The notes: generated from the letters alone by a model not told the origin. Shown: positions 17,295-25,812, counted from the first letter of the stretch. The stretch: DNA of 64,000 nt from Pedobacter steynii (GCF_001721645.1 NZ_CP017141.1:6138001-6202000), one strand, 5' to 3'. A program made the numbers and translations.

Positions 17295-17568
17295 AGTTTG
17301 AGGTTCATTTATTTCGATTTTTCGAAACGGACGTCTACCCCGTGAATATACGCAACTTATATTTATAATTATATGCCAACCAGAACCATGACTTACCAGT
17401 CCCACTACCCCATTATTTTCATATATCGTCCTTGTAACCATCTTGCTGATATTGAAAAGCCTGGGTAATAAGCATTAACTAAAATCACTTTTAACCTATT
17501 TTAACAGATTCATGCCATCTATATGAATAAAAAAGAGATAACTTAGTTATCAAACTTAATGCAATAAA

Positions 17569-18315
17569 ATGAAAATAACGCTCTTTGTATTTCTGATGCT
17601 TCTATGTCAAAAAAGCTTTTCACAACACCATACATACACGTTCAATACTAGTAAGTTTTACAGTGAAGCTGATATAAAGAAGTCTTTTGAATCGACTAAA
17701 AAGTCATTGGGATCAAGTTATATCGTCGTACCAGTAATCTATCATAAGCTAGCTAAAAATGATACGGTTGTCAATTATGTTAGATTTGAGATCAGTAAGA
17801 ACGGCTCAGGACGGGAAACACCTGATTTCAAATTAGTCTACAAACAAGATTCTACTTTCCTACTCTTAGGTAAAAAGCTTCCTGATTTCAGATTAAAGGA
17901 ATTGTCTGGAATTGAAATTTCGCTAGACCAGCTTTTAGGAAAACCTACCCTTATAAATTTTTGGGCAACCTATTGCGGGCCCTGCATAGCAGAAATGCCC
18001 CAGTTAAGCAGGCTAAAAGAAAAATATAAGGATAAAATGAACTTTATATCTATTACTGAAAACAACGCTATAACTGACAAGTTGAAAGACTTTTTAAAGG
18101 ATAAAGATTTTAATTTCGACGTTTTGGAAAGCGCTGAAGCCTATAAGAGAGCTCTTAAAATAGAAGCAATTCCCAAAAACCTTTTTCTCGATAAGAATGG
18201 GGTGCTAAAATACATAGAGGGAAACTATCCGATAGGTAATGGGTCGACTCCTGTGGACATCGATGATGAAAGGAATGCATTCACTAAAATTATTAAGGAA
18301 CTTATTGCGAACTAA
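17569..18315 (+). CDS. TlpA-like periplasmic thiol-disulfide oxidoreductase
   Basis: 248 aa. Signal peptide (about 1-19), a beta-rich N-terminal part (20-100), then a thioredoxin/redoxin domain (about 103-240) with FWATYCGPCIAEMPQL; the redox pair is Cys136 and Cys139. A conserved cis-Pro lies in IEAIPKNLFLD. It is of the TlpA/ResA kind, reducing or isomerising disulfides of exported proteins, perhaps for cytochrome maturation or envelope stress. No cytochrome-biogenesis genes are nearby, so the partner is unknown. It is the last gene before the T-arm repeat. Confidence 0.85.
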   Translation: MKITLFVFLMLLCQKSFSQHHTYTFNTSKFYSEADIKKSFESTKKSLGSSYIVVPVIYHKLAKNDTVVNYVRFEISKNGSGRETPDFKLVYKQDSTFLLLGKKLPDFRLKELSGIEISLDQLLGKPTLINFWATYCGPCIAEMPQLSRLKEKYKDKMNFISITENNAITDKLKDFLKDKDFNFDVLESAEAYKRALKIEAIPKNLFLDKNGVLKYIEGNYPIGNGSTPVDIDDERNAFTKIIKELIAN

Positions 18316-18357
18316 TCATCTTAGACTTCATACCATTTAAATACAGATATCCGGACG

Positions 18358-18373
18358 GGGTTCGAATCCCAGC
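18358..18373 (+). repeat. Right copy of the tRNA-Lys T-arm repeat (possible attR)
   Basis: GGGTTCGAATCCCAGC, identical to 12036-12051. Flanks differ on both sides, and no cloverleaf can be drawn around it, so this is not a tRNA gene. Best read as the leftover attachment site of an integrated element of about 6.3 kb. Confidence 0.5.
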
Positions 18374-18445
18374 AGATGCTTTGTAGATGCCTGTTATTAG
18401 GAAAGAGCCCTCATCAGATAGCACCTTTGCAATAAACATATCAAA

Positions 18446-18872
18446 ATGAGAACAATTAAATTTTTAACGACATCAATATTATTGGTTACTGCCTTGGCAT
18501 TCGTTGGCGCCTGTAAAAAAAAGTAATCCTAAGGATGACCAAAATAAAGCGGTTGAAATGATGCAACAAAAAATCCTGGGTCGTTGGAATTTGATAAAAT
18601 TCATAGAAGAAACAAAAAAAGGGAACGAACCAGCCGAAGTGATTGAAAACAAGCCTGAAGATATTTACTTCGAGTTTTTTGCCAATGGCAAGGTAAAAAC
18701 GAATGCTGAGGGCGAAGAAGAGCTCTCCTATTCAGTTAAGGCCGACAACACCTTAATATTAAATGGTTTCCCTCAAACCATAACAGCGCTTACAGGTAGT
18801 AGATTTACCTTCGGCAATACCGCAAGCGAGGCAGGTACAGTTTACAAGCAAACCTATGTTTTAACCCGTTAA
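18446..18872 (+). pseudogene. Lipocalin-like lipoprotein gene with a frameshift in an A8 run
   Basis: The ATG at 18446 starts MRTIKFLTTSILL and a lipobox ending FVGAC, then TAA at 18524-18526. Removing one A from the A8 run (18515-18522) joins it to SNPKDDQNKAVEMMQQKILG and GRWNLIKFIEETKKG, with FEFFANGKVKT and a lipocalin-like strand pattern, ending at 18872. The joined product would be about 141 aa, a typical small Bacteroidota lipocalin-like lipoprotein. The downstream part alone has only a TTG start at 18504. The shift may be a sequencing error, phase variation or real loss; the sequence alone cannot say. Confidence 0.75.
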
Positions 18873-18933
18873 AGAAGTCAGTATTTGAAAATTAAAAAGA
18901 TCACATCATGAGCATCTACAAAAGAATATAACG

Positions 18934-19869
18934 ATGAAAGAATTTATCCAAAATCACCCTGGTGAAAAAGACGCCAGTCCAAGGTATAATCCCCAGGATG
19001 GTAATTCAGTTACTGCGGGATGGGCTTATTTCGTCCTGGCCTGCGTACCCGTAATCATTACCTATGCCGTACTCAACAGGCTTAAAGAAATTAATAAAAT
19101 AGAAACCTGGATGCACTATGCAGGCGTTCTGCTTGCATTGGCTTTCGGGGCCTTTCTAGGTAGTTTTTTTATCCGGAAAATAACCCGCAAAAGAATATCG
19201 GAACAAAAAAGGTACTATAAACTTTATGGCGCGAACTGGCTGCCTAAAGAAAAACAGGAAGCCCTTCAATTAGATGCACCCGATGCCTACCCGCTTGGCG
19301 AGTGGCTGGAAACGTTGGAATACTGGCCTTGCGAGGCAAGAGGCGCAAAACCGGAAGATTTTAAAACCTTTTTGGTTACGACCAAAGAAGAGCGTCTTAT
19401 AAGTAACGACGAAAGCTGGGGTGTACTGACGGAACGATCCTATCATGAAACAATTGACAAGCTTTTTAATGGTATGCACAGCAGGCTTTTTGCTGCTGAT
19501 AAAACATTGATGCAGGCCGATACTAAACAAAAAATGATTAACCGGATAGCAGAACTTACGCAACTGCCCGAAAGTTATGTGCAAAGTTGCTGGCAACCGA
19601 AGGATAACAGGCCACCACAATTGCTCTGGGGCTTCGACCTTAACCGGGTGATAGAATTATCTCGCACCTCATTTATGGCAGGATTGATTTCCGAAGAAAC
19701 CGCCTGGGAAAATATATAAAAAACATCCTGCTTTGCCCATGCACTATTTGATAGTCTGGACGATTTCTACACTAATTTCAGGCTGGGTCACGCTTATTGG
19801 AGTAACGATTTTAAGCTCAGCAGCGAAAAGCTGAAAGGACATAAAACATACCATAACAACTGCGACTGA
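18934..19869 (+). pseudogene. DUF1266-type membrane protein gene with one in-frame stop
   Basis: The first 261 codons carry two membrane helices (about 29-46 and 61-80) followed by a DUF1266-like domain: SYHETIDKLFNGMHSR and LWGFDLNRVIELSRTSFMAG, then ISEETAWENI and TAA at 19717-19719. The same frame continues for 50 more codons to TGA at 19867-19869 with FDSLDDFYTNFRLGHAYWSND, which is exactly how DUF1266 domains end. So the gene is whole except for one stop codon. DUF1266 proteins have no established role. The product is either truncated by about 50 residues or the stop is a sequence error. Confidence 0.75.
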
Positions 19870-19912
19870 TAATGAGGCTTAAATCCTATTTATCAGATTA
19901 TGCTATAATACA

Positions 19913-20974
19913 CTATTTTTCTAATCCGTAATAGGCTATAGCCTCCTGCTTAAGCGGACTGGTAGCCCAGTCCTCCCAGACATTTGCGTAAGGATCATAG
20001 CCACATTTTAATGGTTTTGAGTACCGGTCCTGAGGCTGCTCTACATAGGCCCGGCAATCGGTACAAACATGCCTGAACTCGCAGTCTTTGCAAACAGCAA
20101 TACGGTCCTTATTCAGCAGCCAGTTTTTCTTAAACTCCGGATTTGCCAATACGTCTGCCAACCGGGTCTGGCTTATATGACCGAAACTCTCGGGCATGGA
20201 GGGGCAATTTTTAATATATCCATCCTTATTTATGGATAACTTACGGTTTAAGCAGGTATTGTGCTTTTGGCTTTCTGTAAACAGGTCTATGTTTGTCCTG
20301 AAATAACCAGGATCAATAACCCCGCATTGTAAGCAGGATGCGATCACTTCTTTCTTGTATAAGATGGAAACAGAGTTTTTTAATAATTTAATGGTCTTTT
20401 CCTGCGGGGAAGAATGTACAACAATAGAATTGATGCGCAGGTTGTTTTCTATTAAATTCTTAAAAAGTTTTTCTGTACACCAATTATTCCATTTCAAGAA
20501 AATCCTGATGGTTCCGACTATACTCTTACTGAAGTGATTTAAAAATTGTGTTAATTTTTCGCTGCTGATCGCCTCATAACATCTGATTTCAATAGCTTCT
20601 AAGTTTAGGTTTACCAACTCCTCAATAAAACAAGAATCATTTGCCATTTCCGGCGACAACTCCACGATTACATTGGTAATGTCAGCGTAGGCGTCCCATT
20701 GTAAAGGAAGAGGAACCAATTCGTCCATGATACGGGTATCCATAAAGCCCATATCGTTCTTTAAAACAAAATCCACATAGGATTTAATGACACCTTTGTT
20801 ACCATAACCATAGGCATCATAACATTCCTCAACCGAATGGGATTTCAAATAATCCAGCACATCTGCCATGTCATTCGGAACGTGGTAATACTTCCTGAGC
20901 TGTAAATCACAGATCAGGGACATATTCTTTCCTCTAACCAATGGACAATTCGCAAACATATTTAAATATCCCAT
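19913..20974 (-). CDS. gwsS: SPASM-domain peptide maturase of a grasp-with-spasm RiPP cassette
   Basis: 353 aa. The C-terminal SPASM region is rich in ordered cysteines: C214xxC217, C241, C257 (IKNCPSMP), C295xxC298 (VCKDCEF), C304xxC307 (VCTDCRAY) and C324. FGHISQTRLADVLANPEF is the usual SPASM linker. The N-terminal half shows no CxxxCxxC, so the SAM-binding cluster of a true radical SAM enzyme is not evident. This agrees with the named grasp-with-spasm (Haft) family, in which SPASM and ATP-grasp proteins act together. It follows the 66-aa gene by 3 bp and shares the operon with the ATP-grasp ligase and precursor. Its chemistry is unknown. Confidence 0.87.
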   Translation of the reverse strand: MGYLNMFANCPLVRGKNMSLICDLQLRKYYHVPNDMADVLDYLKSHSVEECYDAYGYGNKGVIKSYVDFVLKNDMGFMDTRIMDELVPLPLQWDAYADITNVIVELSPEMANDSCFIEELVNLNLEAIEIRCYEAISSEKLTQFLNHFSKSIVGTIRIFLKWNNWCTEKLFKNLIENNLRINSIVVHSSPQEKTIKLLKNSVSILYKKEVIASCLQCGVIDPGYFRTNIDLFTESQKHNTCLNRKLSINKDGYIKNCPSMPESFGHISQTRLADVLANPEFKKNWLLNKDRIAVCKDCEFRHVCTDCRAYVEQPQDRYSKPLKCGYDPYANVWEDWATSPLKQEAIAYYGLEK

Positions 20975-20977
20975 ACA

Positions 20978-21178
20978 TTATAATTTTGAAATTGGTTTAT
21001 AATAATTTACGATACGATAACCTTTTGAATTGATTCTATCTGCTTCATCCATTTTTAACAGACCCTGGTCTGATAAACTCAATTCCTTATCTAAAAAATA
21101 AATGGCTAAGGGCAGTCCTTCCATTTTTGCTAACTTCTTTACAAATCTGTTTTTCATCAGAATATTATTGTTTTTCAT
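20978..21178 (-). CDS. Small unknown protein inside the RiPP cassette
   Basis: 66 aa (MKNNNILMKNRFVKK), basic at the N-terminus with an amphipathic middle (LPLAIYFLDKELSLSDQG) and YRIVNYYKPISKL at the end. It lies between the ATP-grasp gene (14 bp gap) and the SPASM gene (3 bp gap), so it is co-transcribed with both. It has no double-glycine leader, so it is probably not a second precursor. A role as a leader-binding helper or small regulator is a guess. An internal ATG (21157) could also start it. Confidence 0.6.
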   Translation of the reverse strand: MKNNNILMKNRFVKKLAKMEGLPLAIYFLDKELSLSDQGLLKMDEADRINSKGYRIVNYYKPISKL

Positions 21179-21192
21179 CGGTTATGAGGCGA

Positions 21193-22155
21193 TCATAAGT
21201 CCTCTGCACTCTTTTCTTTAAAGACCAGGGCCATTTCGCGTTCCAGATAATAATTACAAGGATGAGATACCATACCAAACTGGCCTTCGGGATTGATCTC
21301 CAGAAATATATAGTCTCCCCCGGGTGTAAGTATCAAATCGATAGAGCCTGTGTTAAATGATAAATCTTTCATTAAGGCATCAAGCTTTATTTCTATTTCT
21401 TTAGGCAGCTGATAAGGTACAGTTCTATTGGGGCGTACGAAATCATAGTTTCTAAAATCCACTTCTGTATTGTTATTATTTTGAGAATAAATAACCATGG
21501 AATAAAATTTTCCAAATAAATAGAATGCTCTTATTTCCATTTTTTTTGCTATACATTCCTGAATCAGAGAAGGAAAGAAACGAACTGGTACGTAGTGAAT
21601 ATTTCGCTCATGAATTACCTTGGTTAACATCTTAAAATGTGTATTTCCTTCACCCTCCAGAAAAATAAGTTCGCTCAACGGCTTAACGATGATTTGCGAA
21701 TGATCACGAAGGATCCTGGCTACTGCAGCTCTGGTGGTAACCACTTCTGTAAATGGAACATTTAAATTGTGTTTAGCGGCTAACTGTAATACATGTAGCT
21801 TGTTTATTCCGTTTAGACTAAATGGATCATTAACCCACTTTTTCAATTCTATTCTATGATATAGATAAGTGTAAACAGCTTTAAACTCATCGGCTAAGAA
21901 TTTCTTTAAGGCAAACTCATTATTATAATGCTGCGCCTTAAAACTATAATTTACATGTGGAAAACTGGAAATACGCCTCCTGTACCATACCAAACTGTAG
22001 TCTGTATTCTGTGGCATATCGTTTAGGCTATCCAGGTCAAACAAATCTTCGCCATTATAGCGCACAAACGGGATGCGATAATAAATTAGCCATTTACACA
22101 GAAGATCTGTTGAGGATTCCAACTTGGCCTGACTTAAAATTAAAACTTTACTCAT
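21193..22155 (-). CDS. gwsG: ATP-grasp peptide maturase of a grasp-with-spasm cassette
   Basis: 320 aa from MSKVLILSQAKLESSTDLLC. The frame is open upstream but runs through the terminator-like hairpin, so the ATG at 22155 is used. Features of RiPP ATP-grasp ligases are visible: SLVWYRRRISSFP, IIVKPLSELIF in the ATP-binding part, and the metal/ATP end SIDLILTPGGDYIFLEINPEGQFG, followed by SHPCNYYLEREMA, which is typical of GwsG. These ligases form ester or amide links between side chains of the precursor (as in graspetides). The expected substrate is the precursor at 22277. Located in the cytoplasm. Confidence 0.9.
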   Translation of the reverse strand: MSKVLILSQAKLESSTDLLCKWLIYYRIPFVRYNGEDLFDLDSLNDMPQNTDYSLVWYRRRISSFPHVNYSFKAQHYNNEFALKKFLADEFKAVYTYLYHRIELKKWVNDPFSLNGINKLHVLQLAAKHNLNVPFTEVVTTRAAVARILRDHSQIIVKPLSELIFLEGEGNTHFKMLTKVIHERNIHYVPVRFFPSLIQECIAKKMEIRAFYLFGKFYSMVIYSQNNNNTEVDFRNYDFVRPNRTVPYQLPKEIEIKLDALMKDLSFNTGSIDLILTPGGDYIFLEINPEGQFGMVSHPCNYYLEREMALVFKEKSAEDL

Positions 22156-22209
22156 TCTACCCAAAATCCATATTCGTTTAAAATTTATACTATTGATAAA
22201 GCATTGAAA

Positions 22210-22254
22210 CAAAAAGCTTCACAAAAGATTAAAAACCTACTTGTGAAGCTTTTG
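22210..22254 (-). terminator. Stem-loop between RiPP precursor and maturase genes (attenuator)
   Basis: AAAAGCTTCACAA (22212-22224) pairs over 13 bp with 22241-22253. In minus-strand RNA it is followed by a T-rich tail. It lies 22 bp after the precursor stop, so partial termination would give more precursor than enzyme mRNA. Confidence 0.75.
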
Positions 22255-22276
22255 CACTAGCAATAGACTTTAAACG

Positions 22277-22459
22277 TTAGTCTGGTGTGTGATCACAGAT
22301 GAAGTGTCCGGTTCGAACAACAGCTGTTGGTTCATGGATATACGTACTTCCACCACCACCGTCAGACGTTTCCAAATCATAAGGACCTGCTAGTCTTCCA
22401 CCCTGGATTTTTTCAAGTCCTTCAACTTTTTTTTCATTTAGTTTTTCTAACTTTTTCAT
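22277..22459 (-). CDS. gwsA: Grasp-with-spasm RiPP precursor peptide with GG leader
   Basis: 60 aa. A Lys/Glu-rich leader (MKKLEKLNEKKVEGLEKIQ) ends in Gly20-Gly21, the double-glycine signal used by C39-type processing. The 39-residue core has acidic (Asp, Glu) and hydroxyl (Thr, Ser, Tyr) side chains, a GGGGS stretch (35-39) and one Cys (residue 55): the groups an ATP-grasp ligase could join as ester or amide. It is followed by a hairpin, then gwsG, the 66-aa gene and gwsS. This is a typical GG-Bacteroidales natural-product precursor. The mature structure is unknown. Confidence 0.88.
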   Translation of the reverse strand: MKKLEKLNEKKVEGLEKIQGGRLAGPYDLETSDGGGGSTYIHEPTAVVRTGHFICDHTPD

Positions 22460-22638
22460 AGTTTTTTTTTTAAAAAAATGATTTAACTAATTAGAAGCGA
22501 GAATAGCTCATCTATCTCTTTCTATTCCAAAATTTGGCATAAAAAATAAACCACTCAAATGCTAGTCTACATACGCAGCTCTGCAACCCATATTTGCAAA
22601 CCTTGAGCAGATATTCGTAATGAAGCCAGGAGGATCAG

Positions 22639-23697
22639 TTATTTCAATACCGTATCATAAATTTCATTCAATAGGTTTTGTCTCATTTTTGAGTTCCTTT
22701 GGTTTAGAAGTATGATAATACCCCAGTTTTTTGCCCTATTGTAACATATAATTGAGGATTGTCCCATTGAATCTCCTGATTTCATATAGATTGTATTTTT
22801 ATCATCCGTCACAATGTTTGTCCCTAATCCCATTTCTCTATTTTCATGTTTATAGAAGATTTTTTCCGTAATGATGGCCGCTTTCCCTATTGCAGTTTCT
22901 TTATTTAAAACTGCTTTTAAAAACGCAACCATATCAGCAGCATCGGATTTAACTAATCCGGCTGCTGCTGTAACATTCCATTTCATGAATTCCTGAACTC
23001 CACCATTGGGATTATGGCCAATTGTCCTGTTTTTTACCTCAAAATCTTTTGTTAAAGTATTTTTCATACGTAAGGGTTCAATTATTTTGCCTCTGAGGAT
23101 TTCATCGTAACTCTTGCCATACACTTTTTCTAAAATTTGTCCGAGTAAAGTATACCCAATCGTAGAATAACGATATTTACCATAATCTATCAGGTCAGTA
23201 CAATTATTGATTATCGTGGTCAATGTTTTTTCAGTTACACTACTTATAGGTTGTTGCGGATCCAGTTCGATTAACTTTCCAAAATCTATATCAGGCAAAC
23301 CAGATTGATGAGATGCCAGGTCTGAAATTTTTATTTTGTTTTTAAGGTTTTCATGTAGCACATAAGCTTTGGGAAGAAGGTCGTCGATATCCTCATCAAT
23401 TTTTATTTTATGATCAATAACCGCTTGTGCGATTAGATTTGAAGTTAAAATTTTAGTAATCGATGCGATTTCGAATATGGACTTTTTATTGATTTTAGTT
23501 TGACTTCCCGGATTCAAATCACCATAGGCTGTGTAGTATTCAACATTACTTTTGATAAAACCAACGCTGATACCTACGTCAGGATTTTTCATATAACTAT
23601 CCTTGATTATTGAATCAATCTTTTTGGAGATATCTTGTCCAAAAGAACAGTTGCTGATTAATAATAGCGCCGCTAGAAATTTTAATGAGGTTTTCAT
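22639..23697 (-). CDS. Serine hydrolase (beta-lactamase family)
   Basis: 352 aa with a signal peptide (about 1-20). SxxK is Ser79-Ile-Thr-Lys82 (IASITKILT), RYSTIGYTLLGQILEK carries the YxN-type region, and HQSGLPD marks the PF00144 fold. Members include D-Ala-D-Ala carboxypeptidase-like and esterase enzymes. It lies upstream of the RiPP precursor on the same strand, with 179 bp between, so it may or may not belong to the cassette. A membrane AraC regulator lies just upstream, with repeated GTACGA sites in between, suggesting regulation by it. Confidence 0.83.
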   Translation of the reverse strand: MKTSLKFLAALLLISNCSFGQDISKKIDSIIKDSYMKNPDVGISVGFIKSNVEYYTAYGDLNPGSQTKINKKSIFEIASITKILTSNLIAQAVIDHKIKIDEDIDDLLPKAYVLHENLKNKIKISDLASHQSGLPDIDFGKLIELDPQQPISSVTEKTLTTIINNCTDLIDYGKYRYSTIGYTLLGQILEKVYGKSYDEILRGKIIEPLRMKNTLTKDFEVKNRTIGHNPNGGVQEFMKWNVTAAAGLVKSDAADMVAFLKAVLNKETAIGKAAIITEKIFYKHENREMGLGTNIVTDDKNTIYMKSGDSMGQSSIICYNRAKNWGIIILLNQRNSKMRQNLLNEIYDTVLK

Positions 23698-23802
23698 TGT
23701 ACCGTATTTTATGTTAAAAATTATTTAGGTACAAATATGTAGAAGAGCTCAAAGCTATACGACCGAATAAAAATAGTCGTACGCATTTGTTTCGAAAAAT
23801 AC

Positions 23803-23837
23803 GTACGAGTAGTTAAAGAGACAAGTACGAATAATTA
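23803..23837. promoter_or_regulatory. Direct repeat likely bound by the neighbouring AraC regulator
   Basis: GTACGAGTAGTTA (23803) and GTACGAATAATTA (23825) agree at 11 of 13 positions and are 22 bp apart (two helical turns), about 106-140 bp upstream of the hydrolase start. Other TACG-type words lie at about 23758 and 23779. Direct repeats in phase are typical AraC sites; the link is inferred. Confidence 0.4.
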
Positions 23838-23849
23838 CAAGGGATTGTT

Positions 23850-24986
23850 TTACAAATCCTTACGATAAGAAGTTGGTGTTTTACCTGTGTGTTTTTTAAA
23901 AGCCGTATTAAAGGAAGATTTTGAATTAAATCCTACGTCGTATAGGATTTCCAAGACAGTTACCTTATTTTTTGTAACATCTTTTAAGATATCCATAGCA
24001 CGCTCTATACGATAGGTATTGACGAAATCATAAAAATGCTGCTCCTGTTTATGGTTAATTAAAATAGATAAGTCCCGGACAGGAATTTTAATTTCCCTGG
24101 AGATATCCTGAATTGTTAAGGAAGGATTGAGAAATGGCTTTTCCTCATTCATATACTTCTTCAATTTCAATAACTCTTCATTGTACTCGTTTTCACTTAC
24201 GGCTGACTGCTCCCTGTTTTGCTCTTCGGAAATGATATTCCTTACCAGTTTTAATTTGGAATCAATATTTCTAAATAGTTCCGGGTGATTTAATGCTTTA
24301 TATAAATACCAACAAATGCTAACCAGCGTAAATAACAAAAGTCCAACTTTTAACCATTCAGAAATGCCAGGATATTCAGTAAACTTAAAGATGTTTTTTA
24401 GTAGCGCGATAACATAAAAGATGGATAGCGCCAGCGTAAACTGAAATAACCAATGAAGTGATTCCATACTTGCCCCTGCATAATTTTCAAGATATATTTT
24501 CCTTGCTTTTCTTAGTATCATAAAAGCTGCAATGAGGTATAATACAATTTGAATATGCATCAAAATATGATTGAGCTGTATTTCCGGCCTGGTACTGCTT
24601 TTTTCAAGAAAACTAATTTTAGCGGCCAGGTTAACGGCATAAAAACGCGGCAGCAAGGTTAAATTGGCTACTAAAAAAGTAGCTGTATGAATTAAGTGTA
24701 CTGGTTTTAGTTTAAAATCAGCATAGCAGACAGATAAAACATATAAATAAAAAGCTGGAAGTTGTAAGAAAAAGAAAGAGCTTATAAAAATTCTTGCATT
24801 CAAAGGAATTTCAAGCAGGGAACCCTGACCTCCGACAATATCAATTGCGGTTAAGACCAGAAAAAAAGCAAAAAGACGATTACTTAACTTATGTTCAGTT
24901 TTGACTGTAATCAAAAAAAATGATAGAAATAACGAAATGAACATGGTAACTACAGCGATTGTAGCTAGTAAATTAATTTTATCCAT
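23850..24986 (-). CDS. Membrane-bound AraC-family regulator
   Basis: 378 aa. The N-terminal half (about 1-230) has seven hydrophobic segments, for example VVTMFISLFLSFFLITV and LLLFTLVSICWYLY, as in Bacteroidota receptor-type AraC proteins. The C-terminal HTH_18 domain (about 270-378) contains LTIQDISREIKIPVRDLSILIN and the diagnostic ILYDVGFNSKSSFNTAFKKHTGKTPTSYRK region. It probably senses an envelope or medium signal and controls nearby genes. The 152-bp gap to the hydrolase gene carries direct repeats that could be its sites. Confidence 0.88.
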   Translation of the reverse strand: MDKINLLATIAVVTMFISLFLSFFLITVKTEHKLSNRLFAFFLVLTAIDIVGGQGSLLEIPLNARIFISSFFFLQLPAFYLYVLSVCYADFKLKPVHLIHTATFLVANLTLLPRFYAVNLAAKISFLEKSSTRPEIQLNHILMHIQIVLYLIAAFMILRKARKIYLENYAGASMESLHWLFQFTLALSIFYVIALLKNIFKFTEYPGISEWLKVGLLLFTLVSICWYLYKALNHPELFRNIDSKLKLVRNIISEEQNREQSAVSENEYNEELLKLKKYMNEEKPFLNPSLTIQDISREIKIPVRDLSILINHKQEQHFYDFVNTYRIERAMDILKDVTKNKVTVLEILYDVGFNSKSSFNTAFKKHTGKTPTSYRKDL

Positions 24987-25084
24987 TAATTATTTCTCAA
25001 TGTTTGTTTTCAGGAAAGTTTCTTTTTTGCTTGCGGGTAAGGGTTCACAGCACAGGCGGCGAATTTAACTAATTTTTATAATTA

Positions 25085-25699
25085 TTACTCCAATTTCCGC
25101 AGGCACCAGGTGGTCATTGACCGCAAATTCTGAACATTGGTTGTCTTGATCGGCTCATGTAGGGTTGCGCCCAGCTCTTTGGTAAACCGGAGTAACATCT
25201 CCTGATTGACCAGAAAACGCTCAGATTCATCCGGCAGAATATATCTTCCGTCTCCGATTGATCTGACCAGATTCTCTATACCAATATCCGATGCCAGACG
25301 GCAAAACAGATAGCCTCCGGGACGGATCACCCGCCACATCGAGTTCAACATTTCTTCGAAATGCCCGGCATTACTGGCAAAATGGAGTACGGCACTGCTA
25401 ATTACCAGATCAAACTTTTCATCGTTAAATGGCAGATTTTCCACAAGACCGGTTCTGAAATTTTCTTCCGAGGAACTATCAGAAAATGGAGCAGCCATCT
25501 GTTTAATCCGGGCAATGTTGTCTGCAGATGAATCGACACCATAAACCTGGTATCCGGATCGCAAAAAATAACCGGCATTCCTCCCCTGCCCGCATCCTGC
25601 GTCCAGGACGGACCGACAGTCATCATATGTTCCTTTTAATAACTGATCAAATAAATAGATGTCGATATTACCAAACAGATGGCGCAGCTCTTCTTTCAT
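25085..25699 (-). CDS. Class I SAM-dependent methyltransferase
   Basis: 204 aa. Motif I is SVLDAGCGQGRNAGYFL (about residues 30-46), with VYGVDSSADNI, motif II FDLVISSAVLHFA and RVIRPGGYLFCRL, i.e. the standard Methyltransf_11/25 fold. The substrate cannot be read from the sequence. It stands alone between an AraC regulator and an SDR gene on the same strand, each separated by about 100 bp. Confidence 0.88.
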   Translation of the reverse strand: MKEELRHLFGNIDIYLFDQLLKGTYDDCRSVLDAGCGQGRNAGYFLRSGYQVYGVDSSADNIARIKQMAAPFSDSSSEENFRTGLVENLPFNDEKFDLVISSAVLHFASNAGHFEEMLNSMWRVIRPGGYLFCRLASDIGIENLVRSIGDGRYILPDESERFLVNQEMLLRFTKELGATLHEPIKTTNVQNLRSMTTWCLRKLE

Positions 25700-25812
25700 A
25701 AAGTTTGTGTTTTCATATCACTGTTCCTAAAACATTTTACAGGGTTCCAATCCCGTTCAATCAGGAAGCAGTATGGCAACAAATGTAGCGTAATTTGCCC
25801 GTTTCACTTACC

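Noticed and set aside
18340..18400. Second tRNA gene suggested by a T-arm sequence
   Set aside because: Only the T-arm is present; no acceptor stem, D arm or anticodon arm can be formed around it.
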